Shown: in pieces, positions 52,925 to 63,827 of the stretch | Position numbering within the stretch: position 1 is the stretch's first letter | How the letters are laid out: every line of letters begins with the position of its first letter | Origin: Neoceratodus forsteri | Taxonomy: Eukaryota > Chordata > Ceratodontiformes > Ceratodontidae | Direction of reading: 5' to 3' | DNA length: 64,000 nt | Assembly (NCBI GenBank): GCA_016271365.2 | Contig: CM028132.1 | Coordinates: 1,188,093,001 to 1,188,157,000 of the forward strand | Made by a program: the position numbers and the translations under genes | The notes under the pieces: generated by a model | The model's database searches: none | Seen by the model: only the letters and a program-made list of their open reading frames with translations | What the model was told of the DNA's origin: nothing

Positions 52925-54534
52925 CAGTGGTGTGAAAAAGTATTTGCCCCCTTCCTGATTTTCTCTATTATTGCATATTTGTCACACTGGATGTTTTCAG
53001 GTCTTTAGACAAAATGTAATATTAGATAAAGGGAACCTGAGTGAACAAATAACACTTTTTTTTTTTTTATTTCACTTATTTAACGAAAAAAAGTTAACCA
53101 ACACCAATTGGCACTGTGTGAAAAAGTAATTGCCCCCTTACACTTAATAACTGGTTACGCCACATTTAGCTGCAATGACTGCAACCAAACACTTCCTATA
53201 ATTCAATATCAGTCTTTCACATCGCTGTGGAGGAATTTTAACCCACTCTTCCTCGCAGAACTGCTTTAATTCAGTAACATTTGGTAGGTTTTCGAACATG
53301 AACTGCTCGTTTCAGGTCCTGCCACAGCATCTCTATCAGATTTGAGTCTGGACTTTGACTAGGCCACTCCAAAACTTTAATTTTACTTCTTTTTCGCCAT
53401 TCTGATGTGGACTTGCTTTTGTGTTTTGGATCATTGTCTTGCTGCATGACCCAACTACGCTTCAGCTTCAGCTGATGGAAGGATGACTGGACATTCTCCT
53501 TAAGAATTTTCTGGTACAGAGCAGAATTCATGGTTCCTTTAATTATGGCAAGTCATCCAGGTCCTTAGGCAGCAGCATCCCCACACCATCACACTACCAC
53601 CACCATGTTTGACTGTTGGTATGGTGTTCTTACTGTGGAATGCTGTGTTTGCTTTACACGAGACATTATGGGATCCATGTTGTCCAAAAAGTTCCACTTT
53701 GGACTCATCTGTCCATAGAACATTTTCCCAAAAGGCTTGTGGATCATCCAGGTGCTTCTTGGCAAATGAGAGATGAGCATTTATGTTCTTCTTGGTTAGC
53801 AGTGGTTTCCGCCTTGCTACTCTCACATGAAGCCCATTTTTGCCCAGTCTCTTTCTGATTGTGGAGTCATGAACACTGACCTTAGCTGAGGCAAGAGAAG
53901 CCTGCAGTTCTTTGGATGTTGTTTTAGGATCCTTTGAGACTTCTTGGATGATTTTTATACTGCGCCCTTGGAGTAATTTTGGCAGGCCGCCCACTCCTGG
54001 GAAGGTTCACTACTGTTCCAAGTGTTCTCCATTTGGAGATTATGGCTCTCACTGTGGTTCGATGGAGTCCCAGAGCCTTAGAAATAGCTTTGTAACCCTT
54101 TCCAGACTGATAGAGGGCAACAAAATGTTTTCTGATCTTTCAGGAACTTTCTTTGATCATGGCATAATGTGCTTGTTGAATCTTTGTCCTGACAATGTGA
54201 CTCTGATGGTAAGGGCCAAAATAAGTGAGGTTTATATTGAGCAGGGCTGGCTGTAATCAAGCCTGGCTGTGTTCAATCAGCTGACTCTAATTATCCCTTT
54301 AATTGGGTTGATTTAACTAGGGGGCAATTACTTTTTCACACAGTGCCAGTTGGTGTTGGTTAACTTTTTTCATTAAATAAATGAAATAAGTAAAAAAAAA
54401 AAAGTGTTATTTGTCCACTCAGGTTCCCTTTATCTAATATTATATTTTGTCTAAAGACCTGAAAACATCCAATGTGACAAATATGCAATAATAGAGAAAA
54501 TCAGGAAGGGGGCAAATACTTTTTCACGCCACTG
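52925..54534 (-). mobile_element. Tc1/mariner element, complete, decayed
   Basis: TA duplication at 52,923-52,924 and 54,535-54,536. Ends CAGTGGTGTGAAAAAGTA and its near-complement. TIRs are about 215 bp (52,925-53,140 and 54,320-54,534). Each contains an outer and an inner copy of a GTGAAAAAGTA(T/A)TTGCCCCC block, the IR/DR layout known from Sleeping Beauty-type elements. Length 1,610 bp is normal for the family. The transposase lies on the minus strand and is frameshifted. Confidence 0.95.
53271..54170 (-). pseudogene. Tc1-family transposase, frameshifted
   Basis: Helix-turn-helix region: KGYKAISKALGLHRTTVRAI then GTVVNLPRSGRPAK in a frame ahead of the ORF starting at 53,994. Second DNA-binding half: TSKELQASLASAKVSVHDST and IRKRLGKNGLHVRVARRKPL. 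Catalytic DDE: the first Asp in LWTDESKVELFG, the second in QQDNDPKHKS, and Glu in SPDSNLIEMLWQDLK. Frameshifts near 53,535-53,570 and around 54,000 break the chain. The enzyme would cut at the TIRs and insert at TA. Confidence 0.9.
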
Positions 54535-54536
54535 TA

Positions 54537-54837
54537 CATGGCAGCTGACCAAACCAGTGATCTTAAAGGTGACATGTAAAGAAGCTGTGCAGCCCGCCCC
54601 CATCCCCACATACCTTCCAATGGTGCTGTGGGAGTCAGGGGCTACAATGATAATCATTTTCCATGCAATGGTTATATTTTAATAAAGTGCCGAAACTTAC
54701 GGCTGAATGTGGAAGCACAGAGCTGGTCCCTATTGACCTGGCGCAAGTTGTCATGGGTATTCCAGTCATTTAATGATGTTACTAACACCACTGCTCTTAT
54801 TGTAGCAGCAGTGGGGGTAGTTTATTATACTTGTTTT
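54537..54837. other. unassigned; small inverted repeat
   Basis: CCACTGCTCTTATTGTAGCAGCAGTGG (27 bp, 54,790-54,816) can fold. No frame or element recognised. Confidence 0.35.
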
Positions 54838-54947
54838 ATGGCTTCCACGGGGGTCTTGATACCCATAATATTACTTGCAGCACAACTTGGAAAGGCTGTT
54901 GCTGTAAGTAATATTTCAGGTATCAAGACACCTGTGGAAGCCATAGC
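54838..54947. repeat. 110 bp palindrome inserted at the edge of CR1-G
   Basis: ATGGCTTCCACGGGGGTCTT on the left is answered by an inverted AAGACACCTGTGGAAGCCAT on the right. Arms are about 48 bp with a short loop (AACTTGGAAAG). Because of the symmetry, both strands encode nearly the same peptide start (MASTGVLIP). Probably a small foldback MITE. Confidence 0.75.
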
Positions 54948-55336
54948 TGGATGCCAGATCCTGGACCACCTCCCCAGCTTTTCCAGATCTTCCTGTAGGT
55001 TCTGCATCCCTTCAGCTGTGTCCACTCTCCCACAGAGCTTGGTGTCATCCATGAACAGACACATTTTGCCCTTAATTCTATCCCCAATGTCATTGATGAA
55101 GACATTGAACAACACGGGCCCCAGCACTGAGCTCTGTGGGACCCCACTGGTTACCTCTGTGGTACCAGATAACACTCCCCCACAACCAACCTCTGGGTTC
55201 TGTCCCTCAGCCAGTTTTTCACCCATCTGGCCATCTTTTCCCCAACCCTAAGATCCCCCAACTTACTGATCAACCTTTTGTGGTGCACAGAGTCAAAGGC
55301 CTTGCTGAAATCAAGATAGTGGATGTCTACCGCTTA
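54948..55336 (-). pseudogene. CR1-G, RT fragment
   Basis: Minus strand: DFSKAFDSVHHKRL-like text (about 55,310-55,270), [20 protein letters not shown] (about 55,150-55,090) and CLFMDDTKLCGRVDTAEG (about 55,062-55,010). The catalytic FADD has become FMDD, and the GVPQG glycine is replaced by serine. It is truncated on both sides. Confidence 0.75.
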
Positions 55337-55540
55337 GCCCCTAATCACCTAAGAGGGTAGTTATGTGTGGGGCTGTAGAGGGTGACTTTGCCTTATTGGT
55401 GGTTAAAAATAACATAACTTTAGTTTTTTCTGTGTTGAGGAGGAGTTTGTTTTGGTTAAAGGAAAGGGAACATTGTTTAACCAGGAGTAGCACACTAAGC
55501 CGAAGCTTGTTTCCAGATGTGACCTGGGAGCACAAGGAAC
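55337..55540 (-). pseudogene. LINE Y-type RT fragment
   Basis: Minus frame 55,535-55,341 contains SFNQNKLLLNTEKTKVMLF, matching the block after YADD in LINE Y3 (LVQNKLLLNTKKTVAMLLG). It abuts the 3' end of Y3. Confidence 0.6.
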
Positions 55541-58500
55541 TTATTTTTTATTTATTTAGTTTTTGATTACCGGGTAAGTGCTCTAGACAAAGAAGTTGCC
55601 TATTTTCAGTCACGACCTGGGAGAGTTACAGACACAGGTAAAAGCACATCACATCACAATGGTTACTATTACATAATACGGACTTGGGTCAAACACATTA
55701 CAGTATAGACAGGCATGGTGATACCTACTGTACAGGAGAAATTAGACATTACATTAGGCTATCCATAGATACAGGGGAATACACAATACAGTTTCAGGGA
55801 GATAGACCATACGGTACAAGTAAATAGAGAAACTATTCCAGACAGACTCGCAGTGGGATACCTCACAGCCTGTCCTTGCCTACTATTTAAAAATGGGCGA
55901 GAGTGATAAGTGCCTAAATATGAGCTGAAGGGACATGCAAAGGAAGCCTAACTAGATGTCCTCCCCAAGGGTTGAGTCACAAGTGCACCTGTCAGAGGCC
56001 AGGAGGCAGGCACGGAGCTCATTTTGTAAAGACCAGGTGTGTAGTGGAGTGCCTCACAGTTGAAGGCAGGGATCTCCATAGCTTTGGAGCAGACACCGCA
56101 AATGTCTGCTCACCCATCCTAGTGGTGCATTTGGGTGTAGTAAGGAGTGACTTTTCGGGTAGATCTCAGTGGGTAAGTCTGATGGCCCGATTTCATCAAT
56201 CATGCAAGGGACATTGGTATTCCAGTTTGGATGATACTGTCAATTGTACATCCTGTTGTATAGACTAGGTAAGAGGCAGGAGAGAGCCAGCCCAGACTGG
56301 AGTAAAGTATGCAACGATGGGTGCGCCTAGGTACTGATAGTGCAAAGCGACAGATACTATTATAACAGGTTTCCCACTTCTGCAGTAGCCCCTTGTTCGC
56401 GTCTATATAGGAAGTGATTCCATAAATTAGGCTGGGTTGCAGTACCCACTGCGAGATGGCTAATTTTGTCTTAGAATCTAAGGATGCTCTGACTTTGTAG
56501 GCCAGCCCCAGCTTGATATTGTCCACCCTTACAAGTGTTAGTGATATGGAGGCTAAAATCCAATGAAGGGTCCAGGGTTATACCCAGGTATCTGAAAGAG
56601 TCCACCAAATCCAGAAGTGAGCCGTCTGAACCATGTATGGCCAGTGTTGCAGAGCTGGCTTTGACTCTTGGTGCTGATCCTAACAGCATTGCCACAGTTT
56701 TTTTGGTATTCAGAAGAAGTTTGTTTTGAACTAGCCACTCACGTAGACAGGCAAAGTCTGACTCAAGTGTGGTATTAATGAAGGTAATGTCCTTGGCGCT
56801 GCTGTATAACGCCATATCATCCGCGTAAAAGATGGTAGCAGTAGTGCTCGACATTTGAGGCAGCCTATTCACAAGCAGTGAGAAAAGTAGTGGTCTGAGA
56901 ATTGAGCCTTGTGGTACACCGATGCTGGTAGGAGAGAAATCAGATATGCAATTGTCAATCTGAACAAACTGTGTCCCCCCAGATAGGTAACTGCTGAACC
57001 ATGTTGAGGAGCCTGGGAAGAATCCAAGTGTGGCGAGCATATCTAGTAGCAACGTCTGATTCACCAGGTCAAACGTTTAGTTAAATCAATGAAAATCACT
57101 CCAGTGTATAGCCCTTTATCCAGCGATCGCTTGATGTCATTAGTGAGTTTGATAAGTGCCGTGGCCATGCTATGTTCCTTCCTGAAACAATGTTGGGCAA
57201 GGGTGAGAAGGTTGTTTTGTTGAATGTAGTCTGTGACCTGGTCGGGTATTAGTTTTTCAAGAATTTTGTTTAGTGCTGATAATATTGCAATTGGGCAATA
57301 TTTGTTCATGTCTTTTGTGTCCCCTTTATTATGGGTGAGGACAACTCATGCTATCTTCCAGAGAGATAGTATTACTTGCATACTGATGGAAAGATTGTAG
57401 ATCCTGTCAACTGATGTCACTATAACAGGGGCAGCTAGTTTAAGGAATCTTGGTAGTAGGCCATCTGATCCCGCTGATCCATGCTCAGGTAGTTTCCTCA
57501 AAAGTCTCAGAACCTCAAGTGTGGTGACCTGCTTAAAACTAAGTGAAGAGGAGGCCTGGGCTGGGGACATGGTTGGAGAGACAGAGGGTTGACTGGTCAG
57601 CCTCTCATAGTCCGAGAGGTTGGAGAAATGGATGTTTAGGGTGTTCACAATGGTATAGGTGTTATTGCAGTTGATACCATTAACTATTATATTAGTGATC
57701 GTCAAGCATCCACCTTGTCCCAAGAAAGTCCTAATATGGTTCCAGAAACCACACCTGTCATTGGCTGATTTCTGTAGTAACTTATGAGAGTAAGCCCTTT
57801 TTGCTGCCCAAATCTCTCTCTTGCATGTGTTTCTCTGCCTACAATATCCATCCCAGACAACTTGTCTGCCGCTTTTCTTTGCAGTAACTCAGGTCTTGTC
57901 CCTGCTCCTCATGCTGGTCAGGATGTCACTATTCACCAATCTTGCTGCCGTACCTTGGACCCTCCTTCTTTTCATGGGAAGGTGCTTATTTTGAGATTCC
58001 TGTAGGGTGCTTACAAGGTAGGGTAGAACAATGTCAACATCATCTACCTGGTAAATTGGGGACCAGTCACTGTGGCGGAGAGCCACATGTAGCTTGCAGA
58101 TGTTACTTTTGGAAAAGTCTCGAAAGTGTATTTTTTGGGGGGGAAGGCTTTGGGATGTGTGCCCTCCATATGCAATAAACTGGGGTGTGGTCACTGATTG
58201 CATTGGGTAGCATGACGGGCCTTGAATATGGTCAGCTCTGTCTGTGGCAATCCAGTCCCAGAGGGAGCTGTGGCCTCCCTGTTGTGATGGCCTCATTGGA
58301 CATTTTATTAGCTGAGTCAGGTGCAACTTGCTGAGCATGGCATCATACAATCCCAAGTGTTTCCCAGTCCAGTCCAGGTTGAAATCCCCCATGAGGAGGA
58401 GTTCTTCTTTTACCTTATGTGATGCCAGGTGATCCTTAAGGTTAGTTAAGCCAGTGATGCCACCTTTGGGTGGGTTGTAGACACATATCAGATTGATTTT

Positions 58501-58773
58501 TTGGTGCTACCAAGAGTCAGAACTGCATGAAGGGCCTCCAAAGAACCAGTTATGTCCATAGACTGGGCAGTTATCGCTAAGTGATCCTTGGCGTATAAGG
58601 CAACCCCTCCCCCCCTCTAGGAGGAGTAGCGATCCCTATGGAGATGTTTATAGCCATTTATTGTGCATATGGTGTCCGGAATATTCAGCTTCAACCATGT
58701 CTCCGTTACCCAAGTATGTCAGAGGAATATTATATCACCCATGCTTCCAGTTCTGCAAAATTAGCCGTAAGAC
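55541..58773 (-). mobile_element. LINE Y3, 5'-truncated
   Basis: On the minus strand: truncated in the endonuclease at about 58,773 (next to the Harbinger edge), EN, RT and C-terminal domain, then a 3' UTR of about 650 bp ending CTTACCCGGTAATCAAAAAC and a TAAATAAATAAA tail at 55,541-55,575. This 3' terminus is what links the Y family to the tail of the MIR-like SINE. Confidence 0.8.
56200..58740 (-). pseudogene. LINE Y3 ORF2 (EN-RT), broken
   Basis: EN: TETWLKLNIPDT (about 58,715-58,670), RGGGVALYAKDHLAI and MGDFNLDWTGKHLGLYD (58,392-58,340). Linker to 57,889. RT: GSDGLLPRFLKLAAP (57,480-57,425), CPIAILSALNKILEKLI (57,300-57,250), FIDLTKRL-type block, SIGVPQGSILRPLLFSLLVN (about 56,925-56,865), catalytic IFYADDMALYSSA (about 56,828-56,785), NKLLLNTKKTVAMLLGSAP and FRYLGITLDPSLDFSLHI. 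C-terminus: LAISQWVLQPSLIYGITSYI then YNSICRFALSVPRRTHRC (56,526-56,280). Frameshifted several times; the YADD lost from Y2 is kept here. Confidence 0.8.
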
Positions 58774-59401
58774 TCCTGGGGTGGGGTGGGCTATTCAGAG
58801 CAGTTGCGCCATGCGCAATAGGGATGCGCCTGCACAAGAGCGGATATGCGCTATAGTGCAATATTCAGCGGGAGCAGCAGCACAGCACAACACGCAACGC
58901 ACCGCAGTGCAACAGAAATGAATGCATGCGCAAGTGTAGGGGTCGGAACCAGGAATAATATGCGCAGTGCGATATTCATCAGTAGACGATGTGTGTAGTA
59001 GTGGAGCAAGTGGAAGTGGCGCAACAAGGGAAATGAGCCAAAATAAAATGGAGCAAGAAAGGGAAGGGAAGGATGAATGCGCCACAGGGGAGCCATAGCG
59101 GCAGAGCGCAGAGATAGTGTGGCAGGGAGGCAAGACAGGAAGCAGGGGGCAGGTGTGGCCAGGAGGTGGACAGGGCCCACCAGAGGTTGGTGCGAGTGAG
59201 AGAAGGAGTGTGTGTGCCTGTGTGTGTGTGTGCGAGATGGCCTTGAGCGTGCCACAGAGGATGGAGGGCAGTGGCAAGAGGCAGAGCACACAGTGGTGAA
59301 CAGCCAGAGGTGTACCCGGTGCAGGGGCAGCACCAGCAACACACAGCGGGGGGGAGACCAGGTAGACAGCTGCCCAGGGGGGAACACCAACCAGGGACAT
59401 G

Positions 59402-60677
59402 GCCAATGCTACCTTCCAGATGGAGGCAGTAATGAGGGGTATGATAAGGCAGGCAGCAGGGAGACGCAGCCGTGGAAGGGCCCGTTGGCGGTACGCCCAG
59501 AACAGGCTGTAGCGTACTCGCACCACCTTCGAACAGTACAGTAACACTGAGATTGTGGGCCAGTACCGCCTGAACCGGGCGATTCTGAGGCAGCTCTGTG
59601 AGCTGTGCAGTGATGAGATGCAGGCACCCACATGACGGAGCCATGCACTGTCTGTGGAGACTAAGGTCACAGCCGTTATGTGCCTGCTCGCCACAGGCAC
59701 CTTCCAGAGACCAACAGAGGACACAACAGGCATAACCCAGTCGGCTGCGTCACACCTACTCACACAATTCCTCAGCGCACTGCTGCCACATGCTGCAGAG
59801 TACATCTGTTTCCCCAGCACGCAGGCGGAGCGCACAGCACACATACAGGAGTTCCACAGGGTAGCACGGTTTCCTGGCGTGCTTGGGGCCATAGACTGCA
59901 CCCATGTAGGCATCCGCATGCCACCTGACCCTGAGGGGATGGCGTACATCAACCTAAAGGGCTACCCGAGTGTCAACTGCCAGGCGGTGTGCGATGCCAG
60001 GGGGTGCATAATCAATGTCTGTGCCACGCACCCTGGAGGAGCACACGATGCTTTCATCTGGCACCAGTCCGCACTGTGCCATAGGTTCAAGAGTGGGGAC
60101 ATCCCCACTGGCCATCTGGTAGGTGATTATGCATAGCACGCTGGACGATGGGTGCAGACATGGGGGGGTGTAGGGCATTGGCAGGGGTGCCATGGGGAAT
60201 GGCCATGATGACCCATGGCACAGTGTCGCAGACCACCATGCTAATGACTCCCCTCTACACACAGGTGACAGTGGTTACCCGCTACGGCCCTGGCTGCTCA
60301 CACCATACCGGCACCCCATGACCCCAGCGCAGCAACAGTACAATGAGGCACACGACACAACACAGAATGGCATTGAGCGGGTGTTCGGGCTGCTGAAGGC
60401 ATGGTTCTGTTGCCTGCACACGTCAGGTGGTGCCCTACAGTACAGCCCCTCAAAGATCTGCGGGCTATTCCTAGCCTGCTGTATCCTGCACAACATGGCC
60501 ACTGACTGTGGGATAGCCATTGAGGTTGAGGAGGGGGACAGTGGTGGGGATGAAGAGCACACCGGTCCAGGTGGCGTTGGGCAGCCACCCCCTGGGCGAA
60601 GGGACCCCCGACTGGCCCAGATGGCACAGCAGCACCGGGAAACCATTGTAGAGGAGCACTTTGGACAACACAGGTAG
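59402..60677 (+). CDS. HARBI1-like transposase, two exons, two in-frame stops
   Basis: Exon 1 (about 59,402-60,122): QYRLNRAILRQLCELCSDEM, VETKVTAVMCLLATGTFQRP, then the catalytic GAIDCTHVGIRMP (first Asp) and GGAHDAFIWHQSALC (second Asp). Intron 60,123-60,264: donor TAG|GTGATT, acceptor CTACACACAG|GT. Splicing keeps frame and makes the family's LVGDSGYPLRPWLLTPY. Exon 2 (60,265-60,677): AQQQYNEAHDTTQNGIERVF (catalytic Glu), LLKAWFCCLHTSGGALQYSP and CILHNMATDCGIA; stop at 60,675. Stops at 59,510-59,512 (TAG) and 59,633-59,635 (TGA) break exon 1, so it is a recent pseudogene unless these are sequencing errors. Start not fixed. The enzyme would cut the element ends with the Myb-like partner. 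Confidence 0.85.
60123..60264 (+). other. intron of the HARBI1-like gene
   Basis: 142 bp, GT-AG. Its removal joins V-G-D-S-G-Y-P in frame; the unspliced frame stops at 60,134-60,136. Confidence 0.75.
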
Positions 60678-61152
60678 GTCAACAGGGCCACGTGCAACCA
60701 CCAAGGGCAAGGGTACAGCCCACAGACAGGCAGGGGTGGACACCAGGGGAGGATGGCGTCAGGGGTGTGGGAATGGGCGGGAGACCGCACACAAAGGCAG
60801 GGATGAGCAGGGCTGCACACGGCACGCACACACATGCACACACACCACAACCCATGCCCACAGAGCAACAGGCACGCCCACCCCAACAGGCACCCCCCCA
60901 CCCACACAGGACCACACACACTACCACACCCAGTGGCTGGCACTGTGCGTGGTTCAGACGCTGAGCATCATTGCACAGTGGCAGACAGCACTACACAGGC
61001 ATCATCATGCACACGCCACAATGGCCAGCAACCGGGAGGGAGTGCACGGGGACCGCATGTGTGCAGGGCTGGGCACCTCACCCATGCAATGCACAAAGAA
61101 TTCCACAGTGCATACAGGGCAGTGGCAGACAGTGGCCGTGGAGGGGAATGGG
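60678..61152. other. Harbinger intergenic region
   Basis: CA/CAC-rich stretch (60,820-60,930) between the convergent genes. No gene supported; frames on both strands are products of the composition. Confidence 0.5.
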
Positions 61153-62953
61153 TCAGTCATGCAGAACAGTATCACGGCTGCCACGGATGCGTGGGCAGCC
61201 CCACCGAGACCTGCCAGCCGTGCCAGGCTGACCAGTGCCCTCATGGGGTGGCACTGAAGGGCCCCCAGGGGTGACGCTGCATGAAAGCGACCATGTCCGC
61301 ACAGGGGTCTGCAGGCCACCAAACATGCCCGCACCAGGCATGCTAGGTATACCCACAGCTGAACCCAGCGTTGACATAGCAGGGGTCACACGACGCCGGG
61401 AACGGGGGGTGGACATAGCACTCTGTGGGGTGTGCGGCGGCTGGGCACCCATCCAGTTGGCCAGTGTAGGCATGACAGTCGCCATTGCAGTGGTTTGCCT
61501 GTCAATGGCAGCGGTCACATCTGCCCGCTGCTGAGCCAACTCTGCCAGGAGCAGGGCATGGTCCCTGCTACGCCGCTCCTCTGCCTGGCGCAGCGCCACA
61601 CAGAATGCATCCACTGCTGCCACGAGCCGCATCTGCTGATCCACTGAGGCCTGGAGAAGACGGCTGTGGTCGCCCAAGGGGTCATCTGCATGTCCAGCAT
61701 GCTGTCCCCTGTGGTGTACCTGGCCCTGCTGCACAGCACCCCTCGACGGTGGGTGCCACACAGCGCTGCCATTCTGGGGTATGTCCCCGCCCCTGTCCCC
61801 ACATCGACACTGACCAGCTACTGCCGCTGCCCCTCCGGCTGCTGATCACCAGGCACCACTGGTGCGGCCGCAGCGGCAACAACAGCCCCACCACCCTGGC
61901 CGCATGCCAGTGCTGCCCCACTAGAGCCTGCAGATGCAGCCTGGGAATGGGCTGTTGTGCAGGCAGCCACGCCAGCACTATCTACGGAACCGCCTGGGCG
62001 GATGCCATCCGTGGGACCATCCTGTGTCCCACATACATGACTGTCCGGGACGTGCGTCATGTCATCAGTGCTGGAGCCAGCCCCGATCTGTGTCTCAGCA
62101 CACTGGATACCGAGGGCAGTGTCACGCTGGGACACAGCCAGGGCCGTGTCCGTACCCACACCACTGGCATTAGTCCGGACAGACGTGCAGGGCTGGAGAC
62201 GGTCGGTTCCTCGGACACCTGTGGAGGTGGATGGGTGCTCCACCGTGTCCAGGGCCTCACCCTCGGCGGACACACCCACCACCGCTGCCCCATGCAGACG
62301 CTCAGGAGCTGTAAAGGAACACAGTACCGTTAGTGGTTCCGCCTGGCCCTGGGGCCTGCCACCCCTTCCACCCACACATTGCCAGCGCCGGACCTACCAT
62401 GTAGTGATGGGCTTCCGCCCATCTGGAAGCCACCGTCAGGAGCACCCTCGACGGCATTACGACGCATGCTGCTGGCCACCTGTTCCTCCCGTGGTGTCAG
62501 GTGGTGTACGTCCTGCTGGTCCCCACCGGTGGCAGCACGTGCCGCCCTGATGGTGGCCACCTTATCTTTTATCCACCTTTTGTCCGTGTCAACCTTTTTC
62601 TTGCACTCCTGCACGGACTGCTGGTGGCTGCCCTGCTGGTTGACGGCACATGCCACCTCACCCCACGCCGCTGCACGGGCCTGTGATGTTCCCCTCTGTC
62701 CACTGAGCAGCGGCTCCCTGTCGAGGTATGCCTCGAACAGGGCATCAGATTCTGCCCTGGTAAAGTTGAGCCTCCTCCTTCGCACCCTTTCCTGCTCCTC
62801 TTCATCCTCTCGCTCGGTCATCCTCGTGCCTGGGAGATGGGCAGGTGTTACCTTGGACTGTGCAGTCCCATACAGCCCTCCCATATCACTGTCCCCACAT
62901 CCCAACAGCATGCCACCTATCTCAAAGGACTGCAATACCAATCCATGGCCCAT
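61153..62953 (-). CDS. Harbinger Myb/SANT-like DNA-binding protein (multi-exon)
   Basis: First exon within 62,953-62,400: acidic/basic leader MTEREDEEEQERVRRRRLNF, then a Myb/SANT-like trihelix domain: FTRAESDALFEAYLDREPLL, AAAWGEVACAVNQQG and SVQECKKKVDTDKRWIKDKV. A likely donor ATG|GTAGGT lies at about 62,398. A downstream acceptor CCTTTACAG is at about 62,311, with a low-complexity Ala/Gly/Ser-rich exon to about 61,818. A last part (61,760-61,500) is a coiled coil (VDQQMRLVAAVDAFCVALRQ, then RRSRDHALLLAELAQQ). Such proteins carry the Harbinger transposase into the nucleus and bind the element ends. The second exon junction is uncertain. The Myb domain frame has no stop. Confidence 0.75.
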
Positions 62954-63112
62954 GCAGCCTCAGGTCACATTTTTATAGCACAACGCATGCAAATGAGGGC
63001 AGGCGCAACTGTAATGGGATGCAAATGCAGTGGATGCACCGTGGAATGGCTCTTGAGCTGATTTGTATAACCTGGCTGAATATCGTGCTGTTGCCCCTTG
63101 CGCAATGGTGTT

Positions 63113-63557
63113 GAGCATGCTCAGGCTGTGGCGCACCACTGTGACGTGCACTATCGACACCGCACCATGCATGCCCGTGGTGCTGACGCTGACGCTAGTG
63201 GTGCTGCTGATGCACTGTGCATGGGAGGCTGTACAGGGCATGGCCACTACTGTGCCTGTGGCGCCCGTGCGCTATATACCCAGAGGAGCGCTCGTGCCAT
63301 GGTGCGCCGTGGGTGCCATGACACCACAGCGTGGTAGGCCACTGCATGGTGACACACACGCACCCTACTGCACTACACGCAGGGCTTCCCAATAGCGCTG
63401 TGGCGCTCCGTGTACGGACAGACTCTTGACCCTGCGGCTGACCTTTGCCCTCTAGGCTCCATGCGTACGCATGGCTGCCCCCCTATTGTGCAGTCCGGTG
63501 CCAGTGCGATTGCGACTGGCAGCATAGTACTCTGCTGCCTCCGTACATGGGGCACGT
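63113..63557. other. GC-rich, unassigned
   Basis: Same CG- and GTG-rich composition as the Harbinger element, with no identified gene. Could be the 5' part of a second Harbinger-type element that continues past the window. Confidence 0.35.
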
Positions 63558-63827
63558 GTGCTACAGGGCGCCATTTTGTGCTCGCCAGTGAAAGCACCAT
63601 GCTGCGCACCAGTGTGGACAGCGGTAGAACTGGCTAACCTGGTGGCACTTGTGGAGACCCATGCAGGTGCCCTTTTTGGCCAGGTGCCCCTCCTGAGGCC
63701 ACGGACAGCGGTGTGGCAGGAGGTGGCAGAGGGCCTTGAGGAGGCCACGGGGAGCAGCAGGACCGCTGAGCAGTGTCGCCACCGCTATGGGGACCTCCAG
63801 CGGCATGACCCCGACCACCTAGGCTGA
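63558..63827 (+). CDS. second Myb/SANT-like domain frame, partial
   Basis: VWTAVELANLVALVETHAGA, LFGQVPLLRPRTAVWQEVAE, then SSRTAEQCRHRYGDLQRHD. W-T-x-x-E-L, Trp in the second helix and R-T-x-x-Q-C-R-x-R follow the Myb/SANT-like domain found in Harbinger partner proteins and MSANTD/NAIF1-type host proteins. It is clearly different in sequence from the minus-strand gene at 62,953-62,400. The frame is open from about 63,558 with no good ATG, so the start (perhaps a splice site) is unknown. It ends at a stop at 63,825-63,827. It may be another element or a domesticated gene. Confidence 0.6.
   Translation: MLQGAILCSPVKAPCCAPVWTAVELANLVALVETHAGALFGQVPLLRPRTAVWQEVAEGLEEATGSSRTAEQCRHRYGDLQRHDPDHLG

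Larger units (their letters stand above)
58795..63112. mobile_element. Harbinger (PIF) DNA transposon
   Basis: Carries a HARBI1-like transposase (+) and a Myb/SANT-like gene (-), the two-gene layout of Harbinger elements, here convergent. Candidate ends: the left side has TTGCGCCATGCGCAATAGGG (58,804-58,823) and GTGCAATATTCAGC (58,856-58,869). The right side, inverted, has CCATTGCGCAAGGGGCAAC and GCACGATATTCAGCC (63,107-63,073). These match only imperfectly and no TSD was fixed, so borders are approximate. GC content rises sharply at 58,780. Confidence 0.75.

Noticed and set aside
53912..54256. plus-strand frame within the Tc1 element
   Set aside because: Antisense to the DNA-binding part of the transposase.
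58795..59952. 385-codon minus-strand open frame
   Set aside because: Lies opposite the HARBI1-like exon 1 and the GC-rich left part of the element. Cys/Leu/Pro-rich composition without a domain; a product of GC-rich antisense.
61485..62333. 282-codon plus-strand frame
   Set aside because: Antisense to the Myb-like gene's later exons; no recognisable motif.
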